A stretch of DNA of 33,403 nt from Lachnospiraceae bacterium. GTDB lineage: Bacteria; Bacillota; Clostridia; Lachnospirales; Lachnospiraceae. The stretch covers positions 1-33,403 of the forward strand of contig JAEEYF010000027.1 of the NCBI GenBank assembly GCA_016291655.1, read 5' to 3'. Both the position numbers and the translations under genes were made by a program. Positions 8,264 to 20,412 of this stretch are shown in pieces. Within the stretch, counting starts at the first letter, position 1, and every line of letters starts with the position of its first letter. Under the pieces are notes generated by a model. It saw only the letters and a list, made by a program, of their open reading frames with translations, did no database searches and had not been told where the DNA came from.

Positions 8264-9718
8264 TTATTTTCTCCAGGTGCTGGGGCTGATCAGCAACAGC
8301 ATGGGGATGATCTCAAGTCTTCCGAACAGCATGTCAAGTATCATAACGATCTTTGAGGAGGCGGAGAACATGGAAAAGCTGTCTCCGACACATATGCCAC
8401 CGAGTCCTACACCGATGTTGTTGTAGGTCGACATTACTGCCGCAAAGGTGGTGGTAAAATCGTAACCGTCAAATGATATGATCAAAGCGGATATTATCAA
8501 TATAAATACGTATGTAATGAAAAGTCTGTTTGTTGAAGCAAGCACTTCTTCCGAAACGGCTTTGCCGTCTGTTTTGATGGTGGTTACACGGTTGGGATGG
8601 ATCTGCTTGCGCACATCGCGCCCGATCTGCTTGACCAGGAGCATGATCCTTGCAACCTTGAAACCGCCGCCCGTTGATCCGGCACAGCCACCCACGAACA
8701 TCAGAGTGAAGAAGATAACGCTCGTGAACACGGGCCATTCTCCGAAGTCCGTAACGGTGTAACCCGTCGTGGTCATCAGGGAAGCACAGGAGAAGCAGAC
8801 GTTGATTATGTTCTTTCCGAGACCGAAGCCCTTGGCAGCCAGGTCTGTAAGTATCAGAACGACCGCCGCGAGATATATGCCCAGATACCATCTGATCTCC
8901 TCCATATGGAAGGCTTCTTTAAGCCGCTTCATAAGGATCAGATAGTAGAAGGAAAAGTTCAGTCCGAAAAGGAGCATGAATACGGTGGTTACGATCTTTA
9001 CGTAGTCCGAGAAGGAAGCCGAGGAAGCGTTCAGGACTCCGAAGCCGCCTGTTCCGGCTGTACCCAGCGTATGGCAGATGCTCTGGAAAACGTTTATCGA
9101 GGGATCGAAAACAATGAGCAGGAACTCAGCCAGAGTGAGGGCGATGTAAAGCCCGTAAAGGATGAGCGCGGTCTTTTGAGCCTTGGGGACCAGCTTGCTG
9201 ACTGTGGGACCCGGGCTTTCCGCCTTCATGAGGGAGAGGGGAGAACCGCCTGCCATGGGCATGATCGCAAGGATAAATACGAGTACGCCCATACCGCCCA
9301 ACCAGTGGGTGAAGCTTCTGAAGAACAGGTTACAGCGGAGCATGACCTCCACATCGTTCATTATGCTGGCTCCTGTGGTTGTGAAGCCTGAAACGGTTTC
9401 AAAGACAGCATCGAGATAGTTGGGGATGTCCTTGGTGATCCTGAAAGGAACAGCCCCTATAAGACTCATTACGATCCAGCTGAGGGCGGTGGCAACGAAG
9501 CCTTCCTTGCCGTAGAAACCCTTGTCCGTTTTGCTCTTCGGAACAAGGAGCTTCAGGATCAGGAGGGCAAGCAATATGCACGCCAATCCGGTCGAAGCGT
9601 AGACTGTTGCGCCGTAAAATTCTTTGTAGATGAGACCCACCAGAGCGGGAAGAAGGAAGAAGAAACCCTCCAGACCGATGACGAATCCGAGTATTCTGAT
9701 TACACCTTTTGAATTCAT
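8264..9718 (-). CDS. trkH: Potassium uptake protein, TrkH family membrane subunit
   Basis: A 484-residue polytopic membrane protein with about ten hydrophobic segments forms the potassium-translocating pore. Four pore-loop motifs, each with the conserved glycine of this superfamily, are visible in order: GFTTTGASIM, LGTAGTGGFGVL, LMTTTGYTVTDF and STYNNIGVGLG. The C-terminal part MFGRLEIIPMLLL is also typical. AAAGGAAG precedes the ATG on the minus strand. The gene lies 11 bases downstream of trkA, its cytosolic regulator, so the two form one transport system. The length fits TrkH better than the shorter KtrB. Confidence 0.95.
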   Translation of the reverse strand: MNSKGVIRILGFVIGLEGFFFLLPALVGLIYKEFYGATVYASTGLACILLALLILKLLVPKSKTDKGFYGKEGFVATALSWIVMSLIGAVPFRITKDIPNYLDAVFETVSGFTTTGASIMNDVEVMLRCNLFFRSFTHWLGGMGVLVFILAIMPMAGGSPLSLMKAESPGPTVSKLVPKAQKTALILYGLYIALTLAEFLLIVFDPSINVFQSICHTLGTAGTGGFGVLNASSASFSDYVKIVTTVFMLLFGLNFSFYYLILMKRLKEAFHMEEIRWYLGIYLAAVVLILTDLAAKGFGLGKNIINVCFSCASLMTTTGYTVTDFGEWPVFTSVIFFTLMFVGGCAGSTGGGFKVARIMLLVKQIGRDVRKQIHPNRVTTIKTDGKAVSEEVLASTNRLFITYVFILIISALIISFDGYDFTTTFAAVMSTYNNIGVGLGGICVGDSFSMFSASSKIVMILDMLFGRLEIIPMLLLISPSTWRK

Positions 9719-9729
9719 AATTACTTCCT

Positions 9730-11097
9730 TTAGTCGATTATGTCGGTAATGTCTTTGAGACCTTTGATGGTTGTAACGATCACGACTGTATCGTTCAACT
9801 GCAGGCAGTCGCTTCCGGAAGGAGTGATGATCTTCTTACCGCGAACGATTGCAGCGACCAGTATGGAGGGCTTGATCGAAAGATCGGTAAGCGGGACGTT
9901 GAGAACCTCGCTTTCCTCCGATATCGAGAATTCAAGGGCCTCAACACTGCCGTCCATGAGTTCGTAAAGCGCTTCTACGTTGGAGCCCCTGGCGGTTCCC
10001 ATGGATGCACGAACATGCTGAAGAATGTATTCTGCTGTCAATTCTCTGGGTATGACTATGCTTCCGAGAGGAAGAGAAGAGATGATCTCGTCCTTTTGAA
10101 GCTTTTGTATTCTCGTGATCTGCTTACAGTCGGGAGCAACCTTGTTTGCATAGAGGGACAGGAAGATGTTTTCCTCATCCACCGTTGTGAGAGCGACGAA
10201 GGCATCCATGTTCGGCAGACCGTTTTCAAGCAGGGTATCGCGATTTTCCGCGTCCCCGTTGATGATCTCGACTCTTGAAAGCTGAGAACTCAGTTCCTGG
10301 CAACGATCGTTGTCAAATTCTATGATCTTTACGTTTATGCCCGCATCCGAAAGCATCTCGGCAAGATAGTAGCCCGTGGTTCCGCCGCCTGCGATCATTA
10401 CGTTCTTGATGGTTTTTAAGGATGAGTTGCTTACCGTGTTATAGAAGTTGGGAATGTAGGATTTGGGAAGGATGACCGATATCATGTCCCCTGCGGACAA
10501 CAGCGTGCTTCCGTTGGGAATGGACACTTTTCCGTCATGCACATGAATGCATATAAGGACTTTGCGGTCAAACTTTTTGGAAACCTCCGAAACCTTCAAG
10601 CCATTCAACACGGAGTCCTCGGTAACCTGAACCTTTAAAAGTTCGATACGGCCGTTGGCAAAGGAGTCGACCTCGAGAGCGTTGGGGATGCTGATGAGAC
10701 TGTAGATCTCTTTGGCAGCGGCAAGCTCAGGATTAATGACCATGGACATTCCGATGGCATTTTTAAAGAAGTTTCGCTCGGGAAGATACTCGGGTTTTCT
10801 GACTCTGGCGATGGTGGAACAGTCAGGGTTCGCCTTTTTGGCGATCATACAGCTGATCATGTTCATTTCATCCTCGCTGGTAACTGCAATAAGGATGTCT
10901 GCCGTTTTAACGCCCGCCTCTTTGAGAGCCGAAAAAGTTGTTCCGTTTCCGACTACAGCCTGTACATCCAGGTTGGCAAGAGCGGGAGCCAGCTTGTCCT
11001 CGTTCGAATCCACAAGTGTGACGTCATGGTTTTCTTTTGAGAGATGCTCCGCAATGATGTATCCGACGCGGCCGCATCCAACAATGATTACGTTCAT
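9730..11097 (-). CDS. trkA: Trk system potassium uptake regulatory subunit TrkA
   Basis: The 455-residue cytosolic protein has two tandem RCK modules: RCK-N 1 (IIVGCGRVGYIIAEHL, about 1-120), RCK-C 1 (about 130-215), RCK-N 2 (MIAGGGTTGYYLAEML, about 228-345) and RCK-C 2 (about 370-455). Both glycine-rich nucleotide motifs are followed by an acidic residue at the end of the second strand (LVD and IIE), which suits NAD(H) binding. Known relatives gate TrkH in response to nucleotides. AAAGGAA lies 7-8 bases before the ATG. It is the first gene of the minus-strand operon. Confidence 0.95.
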   Translation of the reverse strand: MNVIIVGCGRVGYIIAEHLSKENHDVTLVDSNEDKLAPALANLDVQAVVGNGTTFSALKEAGVKTADILIAVTSEDEMNMISCMIAKKANPDCSTIARVRKPEYLPERNFFKNAIGMSMVINPELAAAKEIYSLISIPNALEVDSFANGRIELLKVQVTEDSVLNGLKVSEVSKKFDRKVLICIHVHDGKVSIPNGSTLLSAGDMISVILPKSYIPNFYNTVSNSSLKTIKNVMIAGGGTTGYYLAEMLSDAGINVKIIEFDNDRCQELSSQLSRVEIINGDAENRDTLLENGLPNMDAFVALTTVDEENIFLSLYANKVAPDCKQITRIQKLQKDEIISSLPLGSIVIPRELTAEYILQHVRASMGTARGSNVEALYELMDGSVEALEFSISEESEVLNVPLTDLSIKPSILVAAIVRGKKIITPSGSDCLQLNDTVVIVTTIKGLKDITDIID

Positions 11098-11142
11098 ATG
11101 TAGTTCCTTTACTGTTAAATTAGGTGAAAAAATATTTGGATA

Positions 11143-11171
11143 ATTATATCACTTTGGAAGAAGATAAACAA
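11143..11171 (-). promoter_or_regulatory. Promoter of the trkA-trkH-DUF402 operon
   Basis: On the minus strand TTGTTT (complement of 11166-11171), a 17-base spacer and a perfect TATAAT (complement of 11143-11148) stand about 46 bases before the trkA start. The -10 is consensus, the -35 matches at its TTG only. Confidence 0.6.
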
Positions 11172-11263
11172 CCCACCACCTTCATCGGATATGCGGTAAT
11201 GAGTATTCTTTAACAAAGTTTTTATACCAATTTCACATAAAGTGTGTTAAAATCATTTTGATA

Positions 11264-11272
11264 TGCTATATT
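11264..11272 (+). promoter_or_regulatory. Likely extended -10 promoter of the ATP synthase operon
   Basis: TGCTATATT gives a TGn extension plus a near-consensus -10, about 50 bases before the first atp gene. No good -35 is present at 16-18 bases, which is usual for extended -10 promoters. Other AT-rich matches nearby (for example TAAAAT at 11248-11253) cannot be excluded. Confidence 0.4.
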
Positions 11273-11320
11273 CATTAAGAAACAAGCGGATTTGAATTTT
11301 CAGACAATATTGAGGTGCTC

Positions 11321-11632
11321 ATGAAAAATACCATCGGAAAATCTCTCACAATGCTCCTGCAGGTAGGGTTAACCATGATGGTCCCCATTTTTCTCTGCGT
11401 TGCCCTTGCTGTCTGGCTGAATTCCGTGTGTGACACCATCCTGTTTATGCCCGTATTTCTGGTGCTCGGGATCGGAGCGGCCTTCAGGAACGTCTGGCTT
11501 CTTGTTAAAAGCTACACCAAAAACGACAAGTCGGTGGAAAGCGAGGCCAACGACGCTGTCAGAAGGCTTAAGGAAGAGGCAAAAAAGAACAAAGAACACA
11601 GGGACAAAAACAAAAACGTCTCGGGGATTTAA
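11321..11632 (+). CDS. AtpZ/AtpI-like small membrane protein of the ATP synthase operon
   Basis: A 103-residue protein with two transmembrane segments (about 9-31 and 38-60) and a highly charged tail rich in Lys and Glu. Position and build fit the AtpZ-type family (F1Fo-associated putative ion channel or assembly factor) found in front of atpI or atpB. An in-frame GTG at 11315 is less likely as start, because GAGGTG (11312-11317) is well placed for the ATG at 11321. It ends one base before the next gene. Relatives have been linked to magnesium or calcium transport or c-ring assembly; nothing in the sequence decides between these. Confidence 0.7.
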   Translation: MKNTIGKSLTMLLQVGLTMMVPIFLCVALAVWLNSVCDTILFMPVFLVLGIGAAFRNVWLLVKSYTKNDKSVESEANDAVRRLKEEAKKNKEHRDKNKNVSGI

Positions 11633-11633
11633 A

Positions 11634-12071
11634 ATGACAGAAAGATTACGGACCTTACTTTCCGACAAAGGTAAAAGAACCGCATTGGATCTGATGGCGG
11701 GCATAGTTGTGTACGACCTGCTGGCTATCGCAGTCGGAGGCATCCTTCGGAAATTTTTTGAATTCAACTATTTTACCTATGCCATGGGGACCTTGCTCGG
11801 TATGGCGGTGGCCATATTCATGACCTTTCACATGTATCATGTGTTGGAGCAAGCCGTCCTGTGTGATGCAAAGAGGGCTAAAACGAAAACAAAGCTCGGA
11901 GCACTCTTAAGAATGTTCGTTATGGCAGGTGCGCTGGCAGCCGGGGCATTGCTTCCGAAGGCTTTTTCGGTAATAGGGGTTTTTGCCGGCATATTCGCAT
12001 TGAAGATTGCGGCGCTTACGCAGCCGTTGATCGATAGATTTTTTTCTAAATTCGTGAAGAAGGAGGATTAG
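11634..12071 (+). CDS. atpI: ATP synthase subunit I (c-ring assembly factor)
   Basis: A 145-residue membrane protein with four hydrophobic segments, starting MTERLRTLLSDKGK, sits directly before atpB, the classic place of AtpI. In a sodium-type enzyme AtpI is known to help assemble the c ring. The frame stays open much further upstream, but that part overlaps the previous gene in another frame, so I take the ATG one base after the preceding stop. Sequence conservation in this family is low, so the name rests mainly on position and topology. No clear ribosome binding site is visible, which suggests coupling to the gene before it. Confidence 0.75.
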   Translation: MTERLRTLLSDKGKRTALDLMAGIVVYDLLAIAVGGILRKFFEFNYFTYAMGTLLGMAVAIFMTFHMYHVLEQAVLCDAKRAKTKTKLGALLRMFVMAGALAAGALLPKAFSVIGVFAGIFALKIAALTQPLIDRFFSKFVKKED

Positions 12072-12074
12072 AAA

Positions 12075-12845
12075 GTGGTTTTAGCAAGGAACGCGACCCG
12101 AATCGCAAGTGAACTGTTTGCCGCCGCAAAAGAGGAAGAAGAACTTCAACTCGGCGTCAACGGGCTCATAGAACTTAATATATTCGGGCATACGGCCTGG
12201 ATCACCACCACTCATGTCAATCTTTTGATAGTGATGGTTGTCATATGCATTCTTGCATTGATAGCCAACAGGAAGATCAAAAAGATGAATGAGGATTCGG
12301 TACCCGGCCCATTTCTGAACATTGTTGAGACGATCGTCGAGCTGATCGACGGGCTGACCAGAAACAATATGGGCGAAAAACACGGTTGGAAATTCTCGAA
12401 TTATATCGGAACCCTGTTTGTCTTTCTTGTTTTTGCGAACCTCTCGGGATTGTTCGGACTAAGGGCTCCCACAGCTGATTACGGTGTACCTCTCGGACTT
12501 GCCTTGATAACGTTTGTGATCATCCATTACAACGGTTTCAAGTATGAGAAAGCGGGACACATCACAAAGCTGTTCAAACCCGTGTTGCTTACTCCTATCA
12601 ACATCATAGGAGAAATTGCGACTCCCATGTCCATGTCATTGCGTCTCTTCGGAAATGTAATGAGCGGAACCGTAATGCTCGGACTTCTTTACGGATTGCT
12701 TCCTAAGATATTGAAGCTGTTCATATGGCCCGCATTCGGTTTTCTGCATGCGTACTTCGATGTGTTCTCGGGAGCCATCCAGTCATATGTATTCGTTATG
12801 CTGACGATGGTGTTCACGGCACAGTGTTTTGGAGAAGAGAATTAA
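12075..12845 (+). CDS. atpB: F1Fo ATP synthase subunit a
   Basis: The 256-residue integral membrane stator subunit forms the ion half-channels against the c ring. The essential arginine is Arg190 in MSMSLRLFGN; five or six transmembrane segments are visible, and the C-terminal SGAIQSYVFVMLT is typical. The start is a GTG, chosen because AGGAGG (12061-12066) lies 8 bases before it, inside the end of atpI. The N-terminal region before the first membrane segment carries a run of glutamates (KEEEEL). Confidence 0.96.
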   Translation: MVLARNATRIASELFAAAKEEEELQLGVNGLIELNIFGHTAWITTTHVNLLIVMVVICILALIANRKIKKMNEDSVPGPFLNIVETIVELIDGLTRNNMGEKHGWKFSNYIGTLFVFLVFANLSGLFGLRAPTADYGVPLGLALITFVIIHYNGFKYEKAGHITKLFKPVLLTPINIIGEIATPMSMSLRLFGNVMSGTVMLGLLYGLLPKILKLFIWPAFGFLHAYFDVFSGAIQSYVFVMLTMVFTAQCFGEEN

Positions 12846-12882
12846 TAACAAGAATTGAAAAAAAATCAGGAGGATCAATTTT

Positions 12883-13149
12883 ATGGAACAGATTACAGAC
12901 AGAGGTTTAATTTTAGCTTGTTCGGCTATAGGCGCGGGAATTGCCATGATACCCGGTATCGGACCCGGTGTCGGCCAGGGTATTGCTGCAGGTCTCGGTG
13001 CAAGTGCGGTAGGACGTAACCCCGGAGCAAGAGGCGAGATCATGTCGACAATGCTTCTCGGACAGGCCGTTGCGGAGACAACGGGTCTTTACGGTTTTGC
13101 CACCGCCATCATTCTTATGTTTGCGAATCCGCTTATCAACAAGCTTTGA
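12883..13149 (+). CDS. atpE: F1Fo ATP synthase subunit c with a sodium-binding signature
   Basis: The 88-residue two-helix proteolipid forms the rotor ring. The loop is GRNPGARGE at 44-52. The ion site is Glu65 in helix 2. Gln32, Val63, Glu65, Thr66, Thr67 and Tyr70 match, at the same numbering, the sodium ligands known from Ilyobacter tartaricus (Gln32, Val63, Glu65, Ser66, Thr67, Tyr70), with a conservative Thr for Ser at 66. Sodium coupling is therefore a strong inference. AGGAGG lies about 9 bases before the ATG. Confidence 0.96.
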   Translation: MEQITDRGLILACSAIGAGIAMIPGIGPGVGQGIAAGLGASAVGRNPGARGEIMSTMLLGQAVAETTGLYGFATAIILMFANPLINKL

Positions 13150-13179
13150 TTAAACATATAACTCTTAAAGGAGGCCAAA

Positions 13180-13728
13180 ATGTACCATTTGGTAATATTG
13201 GAAAGTAGTGTTGACAATAGAATTTTCGGACTCGATTTTCAATTGGCTTTTGATGCATTTGTGCAAATGCTCGCCGTTGGCTTCCTATTCTTCTTTCTTT
13301 CCTACATCCTGTGGAACCCCGCAAGGGATATGCTTAAAAAGCGTAAGGAAAAAATAAAGAACGAAATGGAAACCGCCAAAGAAGACATGGCGAAAGCCAA
13401 TGCTTTGAAGAGCGAATATGAAGAAAAGCTTCAGAATGCGGAGAAGGACGTTGACAAGATCCTTTCGGAGGGCAGAAAGAAAGCCCTTGATCGTGAGACT
13501 CGTATCGTAGAAGACGCCAACGAGGAAGCGAAAAAGATACGTGAACGCGCAGAGCGTGAAATCGAACTGGAAAAGAGTAAGGTCAAAGATGAGGTTAAGC
13601 ACGAGATGATCAATGTTGCGAGTGCTATTGCCGAAAAATTCGTTTCCAAGGAACTCAAGGAAAGCGAGCAGGCAAAACTCATTGATGACACGCTTGAAGA
13701 AATGGGTGAAGATACATGGCGAAGCTGA
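13180..13728 (+). CDS. atpF: F1Fo ATP synthase subunit b
   Basis: The 182-residue peripheral stalk subunit has one N-terminal membrane span (about 27-46, ending LWNPARDML) followed by a long charged helix predicted to form a coiled coil (about 50-165), ending in the delta-binding region. AAAGGAGG before the ATG sets the start. An extra 25 or so residues precede the membrane helix. The last 13 bases overlap atpH, which suggests coupled translation of the two stalk proteins. Confidence 0.94.
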   Translation: MYHLVILESSVDNRIFGLDFQLAFDAFVQMLAVGFLFFFLSYILWNPARDMLKKRKEKIKNEMETAKEDMAKANALKSEYEEKLQNAEKDVDKILSEGRKKALDRETRIVEDANEEAKKIRERAEREIELEKSKVKDEVKHEMINVASAIAEKFVSKELKESEQAKLIDDTLEEMGEDTWRS

Positions 13729-14264
13729 TATCAAATACATATGCCGAGGCTCTGTTTGAACTGGCTGTAGAAGACAACAAAATAGACGACCTTTACGCAC
13801 AGATTGATATGCTTAGCAAGCTGTTTTCGGAAAATCCCGGATTCATTGCTCTTCTGACTCATCCCCACATCACCGTTGAGGAAAAGCTCGACAGCCTGGA
13901 GAAATCCTTGAAAGGCAGAGTTGACGACAGCATTGTCGGACTTCTCAGGGTTGTGGTTGAAAAGGACAGAGCGGGAGAGATCGGAATGATCTTTGAAAAC
14001 TTCCGTGCGAAGGTGTATGAACACAAGAAGATCGGTGTTGTCTATATTTCCTCCGCAGTCGCTATCGACGAAGCCCGTAAATCAAAAATTGAGGACAAGC
14101 TTCTTAAGACCACAGGTTTTAAGAGCCTTGAGACCCATTATACCGTTGATGAAAAGCTTGTCGGCGGAATGATGATCCGGATAGGAGACAGAGTTGTGGA
14201 TTCATCCGTAAGAACCAAGATCGAAAAGATGACTTCGGAACTCAAAAAAGTAAGTTTGTCCTGA
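13716..14264 (+). CDS. atpH: F1Fo ATP synthase subunit delta
   Basis: A 182-residue stator protein that joins the b subunits to the top of F1. It begins KLISNTYAEALFELA, the usual helical N-terminal domain, and ends with the conserved stretch DEKLVGGMMIRIGDRVVDSS. The start lies inside atpF and is preceded by GGGTGA. Length is normal. A 43-base gap holding the atpA ribosome binding site follows. Confidence 0.94.
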   Translation: MAKLISNTYAEALFELAVEDNKIDDLYAQIDMLSKLFSENPGFIALLTHPHITVEEKLDSLEKSLKGRVDDSIVGLLRVVVEKDRAGEIGMIFENFRAKVYEHKKIGVVYISSAVAIDEARKSKIEDKLLKTTGFKSLETHYTVDEKLVGGMMIRIGDRVVDSSVRTKIEKMTSELKKVSLS

Positions 14265-14289
14265 TCCGGACAATGTAACGAAAAAATGA

Positions 14290-15813
<1,524 letters not shown>

Positions 15814-15827
15814 GGAGCGTGACGTAA

Positions 15828-18100
<2,273 letters not shown>

Positions 18101-18111
18101 GAGGTAGTGCC

Positions 18112-18534
18112 ATGGCAGATGACAGTAAACTCCTTAAGCTTCAGGTGATCTGTCCCCAAAGAGTTTTCTATGAAGGAGATGCCGATTTCGTGGAACTCAG
18201 AACCTCCGAAGGAGAGATCGGTGTTTACAGGGAGCATATTCCTTTGACTTCTATCCTTGTACCGGGACTTCTTAAGATACATCGTGAAGGCGACGTTAAA
18301 ATAGCGGCTCTTCACAACGGTTTCGTCGAGATAATGCCCGACAGCATCACTGTTCTGGCAGAGTCGGCCGAATGGCCCGAAGAGATCGATGTTGAGCGTG
18401 CACAAAATGCCAAGAAACGTGCGGAAGACAGGCTGAGAAGCGGTGACGAGAATGTAAACGTTGCCCGTGCGGAACTTGCACTTCGTAAGGCACTCATACG
18501 TATCGAAGCGTCAGGCTTTTCCAAAAACAATTAA
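18112..18534 (+). CDS. atpC: F1Fo ATP synthase subunit epsilon
   Basis: The 140-residue protein has the N-terminal beta sandwich (LQVICPQRVFYEGDADFVELRTSEG, here in part) and the C-terminal helical hairpin rich in Ala and Arg (about 90-135) that can brake ATP hydrolysis. GGAGG precedes the ATG. It closes the operon and is followed by a strong terminator. Confidence 0.95.
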   Translation: MADDSKLLKLQVICPQRVFYEGDADFVELRTSEGEIGVYREHIPLTSILVPGLLKIHREGDVKIAALHNGFVEIMPDSITVLAESAEWPEEIDVERAQNAKKRAEDRLRSGDENVNVARAELALRKALIRIEASGFSKNN

Positions 18535-18560
18535 TAGGATAAAACCCTGATAATACAGGC

Positions 18561-18595
18561 GAAAGGATCGGCAAAAAGTCGGTCCTTTCTTTTTT
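18561..18595 (+). terminator. Rho-independent terminator of the ATP synthase operon
   Basis: GAAAGGATCGGC (18561-18572) pairs with GTCGGTCCTTTC (18578-18589), 12 pairs including two G-U, around an AAAAA loop, then six T residues. Confidence 0.9.
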
Positions 18596-18597
18596 GG

Positions 18598-18626
18598 TTG
18601 ATTAGATTGGCTCTTAGTGATAAAAT
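18598..18626 (+). promoter_or_regulatory. Promoter of the GT2 glycosyltransferase gene
   Basis: TTGATT (18598-18603), 17 bases, TAAAAT (18621-18626), with a TGa extension. It begins directly after the T tract of the atp terminator. Confidence 0.7.
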
Positions 18627-18676
18627 AAACTATTGCGAGTGACGCAAATATTTGAAAAAACAAGTGAGGGTAAAAA

Positions 18677-19693
18677 GTGAAACTTCTTTCAGTAGCAATA
18701 CCGTGCTATAATTCTGCGGCTTATATGTCGCGTGCCATCGAATCCGCATTGGCGGGCGGCGAAGATGTTGAAGTGTTGGTGGTTGATGACGGTTCATCCG
18801 ATGATACGTACAAGATAGGGCTTTCTTATGCAGAGAAGTATCCTACCTGTGTAAAGGTTATACATAAAGAAAACGGCGGTCATGGCAGCGCCGTAAATAC
18901 AGGCCTTGAAGCTGCGGAGGGACTTTACTTTAAGGTACTTGATTCCGATGACTGGCTCAAGGAAAGCGCTTTTCTGCGTGCGATCGCTGTCCTTCGCAAA
19001 ATGGTGGCCGACAGCGTCGGACTGGATATGCTCATATGCAATTATGTATATGAAAAGGTCGGAGAGAACAAAAAGAAAGTGATCAATTATCGTTCCGCAT
19101 TCCCTACGGACAGGCTTTTTACGTGGGATGAGGTCGGACACTTTAAGACGGGACAGTACATCCTGATGCACTCTGTCATCTACAGGACGAAGATGCTCAA
19201 GGAATGCGGGCTCAAATTGCCGGAACATTGCTTCTATGTAGACAATATCTATGTTTACTATCCGCTTCCTTATGTTAAGTCCATGTACTACATTGACGAG
19301 AATCTCTATCGTTATTTTATAGGAAGAGACGACCAGTCCGTCAACGAAACAAACATGATGAAGCGCATCGATCAGCAGCTCAGGGTTAACAAACTGATGA
19401 TCGAGATGTATGACCTTACAAAGATCAAAAACAAGAGATTAAGAGTTTATATGACCAAGTATCTTGGCATAATGATGACCATATCCTCTGTATTCCTTAT
19501 GAAATTGGGAGACGAAGAGAGCGAGGCTAAGAAGAACGAACTTTGGGATTTCCTGAAGCAAAAAAACAGGCACCTCTACAGACGTATCAGTGCCACATTC
19601 CTTGGAACGGCCTGCAAAGTAAGAAACCGTGCGGGTCAGGAAATTGTTAAAGCGGGCTACGTGGTAGCCAACAAGATATTCAAGTTCAATTGA
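18677..19693 (+). CDS. Family 2 glycosyltransferase
   Basis: A 338-residue GT-A fold enzyme. The N-terminal domain shows VAIPCYNSAAYMSRAIES, then VLVVDDGSSDDT, the nucleotide-sugar site, and the metal-binding VLDSDDWLK at about residue 93. No membrane helix is obvious, so it is probably cytosolic or peripherally bound, adding a sugar to a lipid, wall polymer or polysaccharide precursor. Donor and acceptor cannot be told. The start is a GTG preceded by GAGGG (18666-18670). Its own promoter follows the ATP synthase terminator, and its stop abuts the stop of the converging PAP2 gene. Confidence 0.88.
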   Translation: MKLLSVAIPCYNSAAYMSRAIESALAGGEDVEVLVVDDGSSDDTYKIGLSYAEKYPTCVKVIHKENGGHGSAVNTGLEAAEGLYFKVLDSDDWLKESAFLRAIAVLRKMVADSVGLDMLICNYVYEKVGENKKKVINYRSAFPTDRLFTWDEVGHFKTGQYILMHSVIYRTKMLKECGLKLPEHCFYVDNIYVYYPLPYVKSMYYIDENLYRYFIGRDDQSVNETNMMKRIDQQLRVNKLMIEMYDLTKIKNKRLRVYMTKYLGIMMTISSVFLMKLGDEESEAKKNELWDFLKQKNRHLYRRISATFLGTACKVRNRAGQEIVKAGYVVANKIFKFN

Positions 19694-20389
19694 TCATGCA
19701 TGCAGAAGGATCTCTTCATTCTTGACATCCGCCTCAACGTTAACAAACTTGGGACGGTAGGCAAGGATGTAGAGGCCCTGGCAAAGCACAAGGCTGCACA
19801 TACCGTCGAAAAGCGAATGCTGCTTCAAAAAGACAGTGGAAGCACAGATGGCAATGCAGATCACGATCGTAAGAGGGCGAAGAAAGCGCAGCTTTGAAAG
19901 CGATTCGCTCTTGCAGATGGCGATGGTTGCACCGACAGAGTTGATAACATGTATGCTCGGGCATACATTTGTGGGTGTATCGATGGAGTAGAGATATCTG
20001 ACCATTTCGATAAACACATTGTTTCTGCCGAGCTGATCCGGATCAGGACGCAGATCTATGCCGTTGGGCCAGATGCGGTACACTACAAGCGAAACTGTCA
20101 TTCCTGTGAAAAGGAAAAGACAGTACCTGTAATAATCTCTTCTGTTTGTGAGAAAGAAATAGAACCCTGTTCCGAAAATGAATAGGAACCAAAAGAAATA
20201 GGGTATTATAAAATACTCGCAGAAGGGGATCGCCCGGTCCGCGTCAAACTCTATAAGATGCATGGCTGAAGGAACTGTTGTTTCTTCGAGAAACACGAAT
20301 ACCGCAAGATAAACAGGTACATATATAAGGATCCATGCGTGGCGATACTTACGTATGAGACCGCGCAGGAATTTAAAGGCTTTGTTCAT
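19694..20389 (-). CDS. PAP2-family membrane protein (lipid phosphatase or phosphotransferase like)
   Basis: A 231-residue protein with about six membrane segments. The PAP2 catalytic motifs are present in part: CPSIHVINSVG (the PSxH-type motif 2) and LKQHSLFDG (motif 3 with HxxxD). Motif 1, normally KxxxxxxRP, appears changed, with WPNGIDLRP in the expected place. This pattern is common in the PAP2_3 branch that includes inositolphosphotransferase relatives. Action on a membrane lipid phosphate is inferred; the substrate is unknown. On the minus strand GGGGGA lies 8-9 bases before the ATG. Confidence 0.8.
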   Translation of the reverse strand: MNKAFKFLRGLIRKYRHAWILIYVPVYLAVFVFLEETTVPSAMHLIEFDADRAIPFCEYFIIPYFFWFLFIFGTGFYFFLTNRRDYYRYCLFLFTGMTVSLVVYRIWPNGIDLRPDPDQLGRNNVFIEMVRYLYSIDTPTNVCPSIHVINSVGATIAICKSESLSKLRFLRPLTIVICIAICASTVFLKQHSLFDGMCSLVLCQGLYILAYRPKFVNVEADVKNEEILLHA

Positions 20390-20412
20390 TATAATATTCC
20401 CCCGAATATATA

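Noticed and set aside
8906-9391. 161-residue plus-strand open frame inside trkH
   Set aside because: It is the complement of a well-supported membrane protein gene; it has no family resemblance and no ribosome binding site.
11430-11633. Long open frame upstream of the atpI start
   Set aside because: It overlaps the preceding atpZ-like gene in another frame; the ATG one base after that gene's stop gives a normal AtpI.
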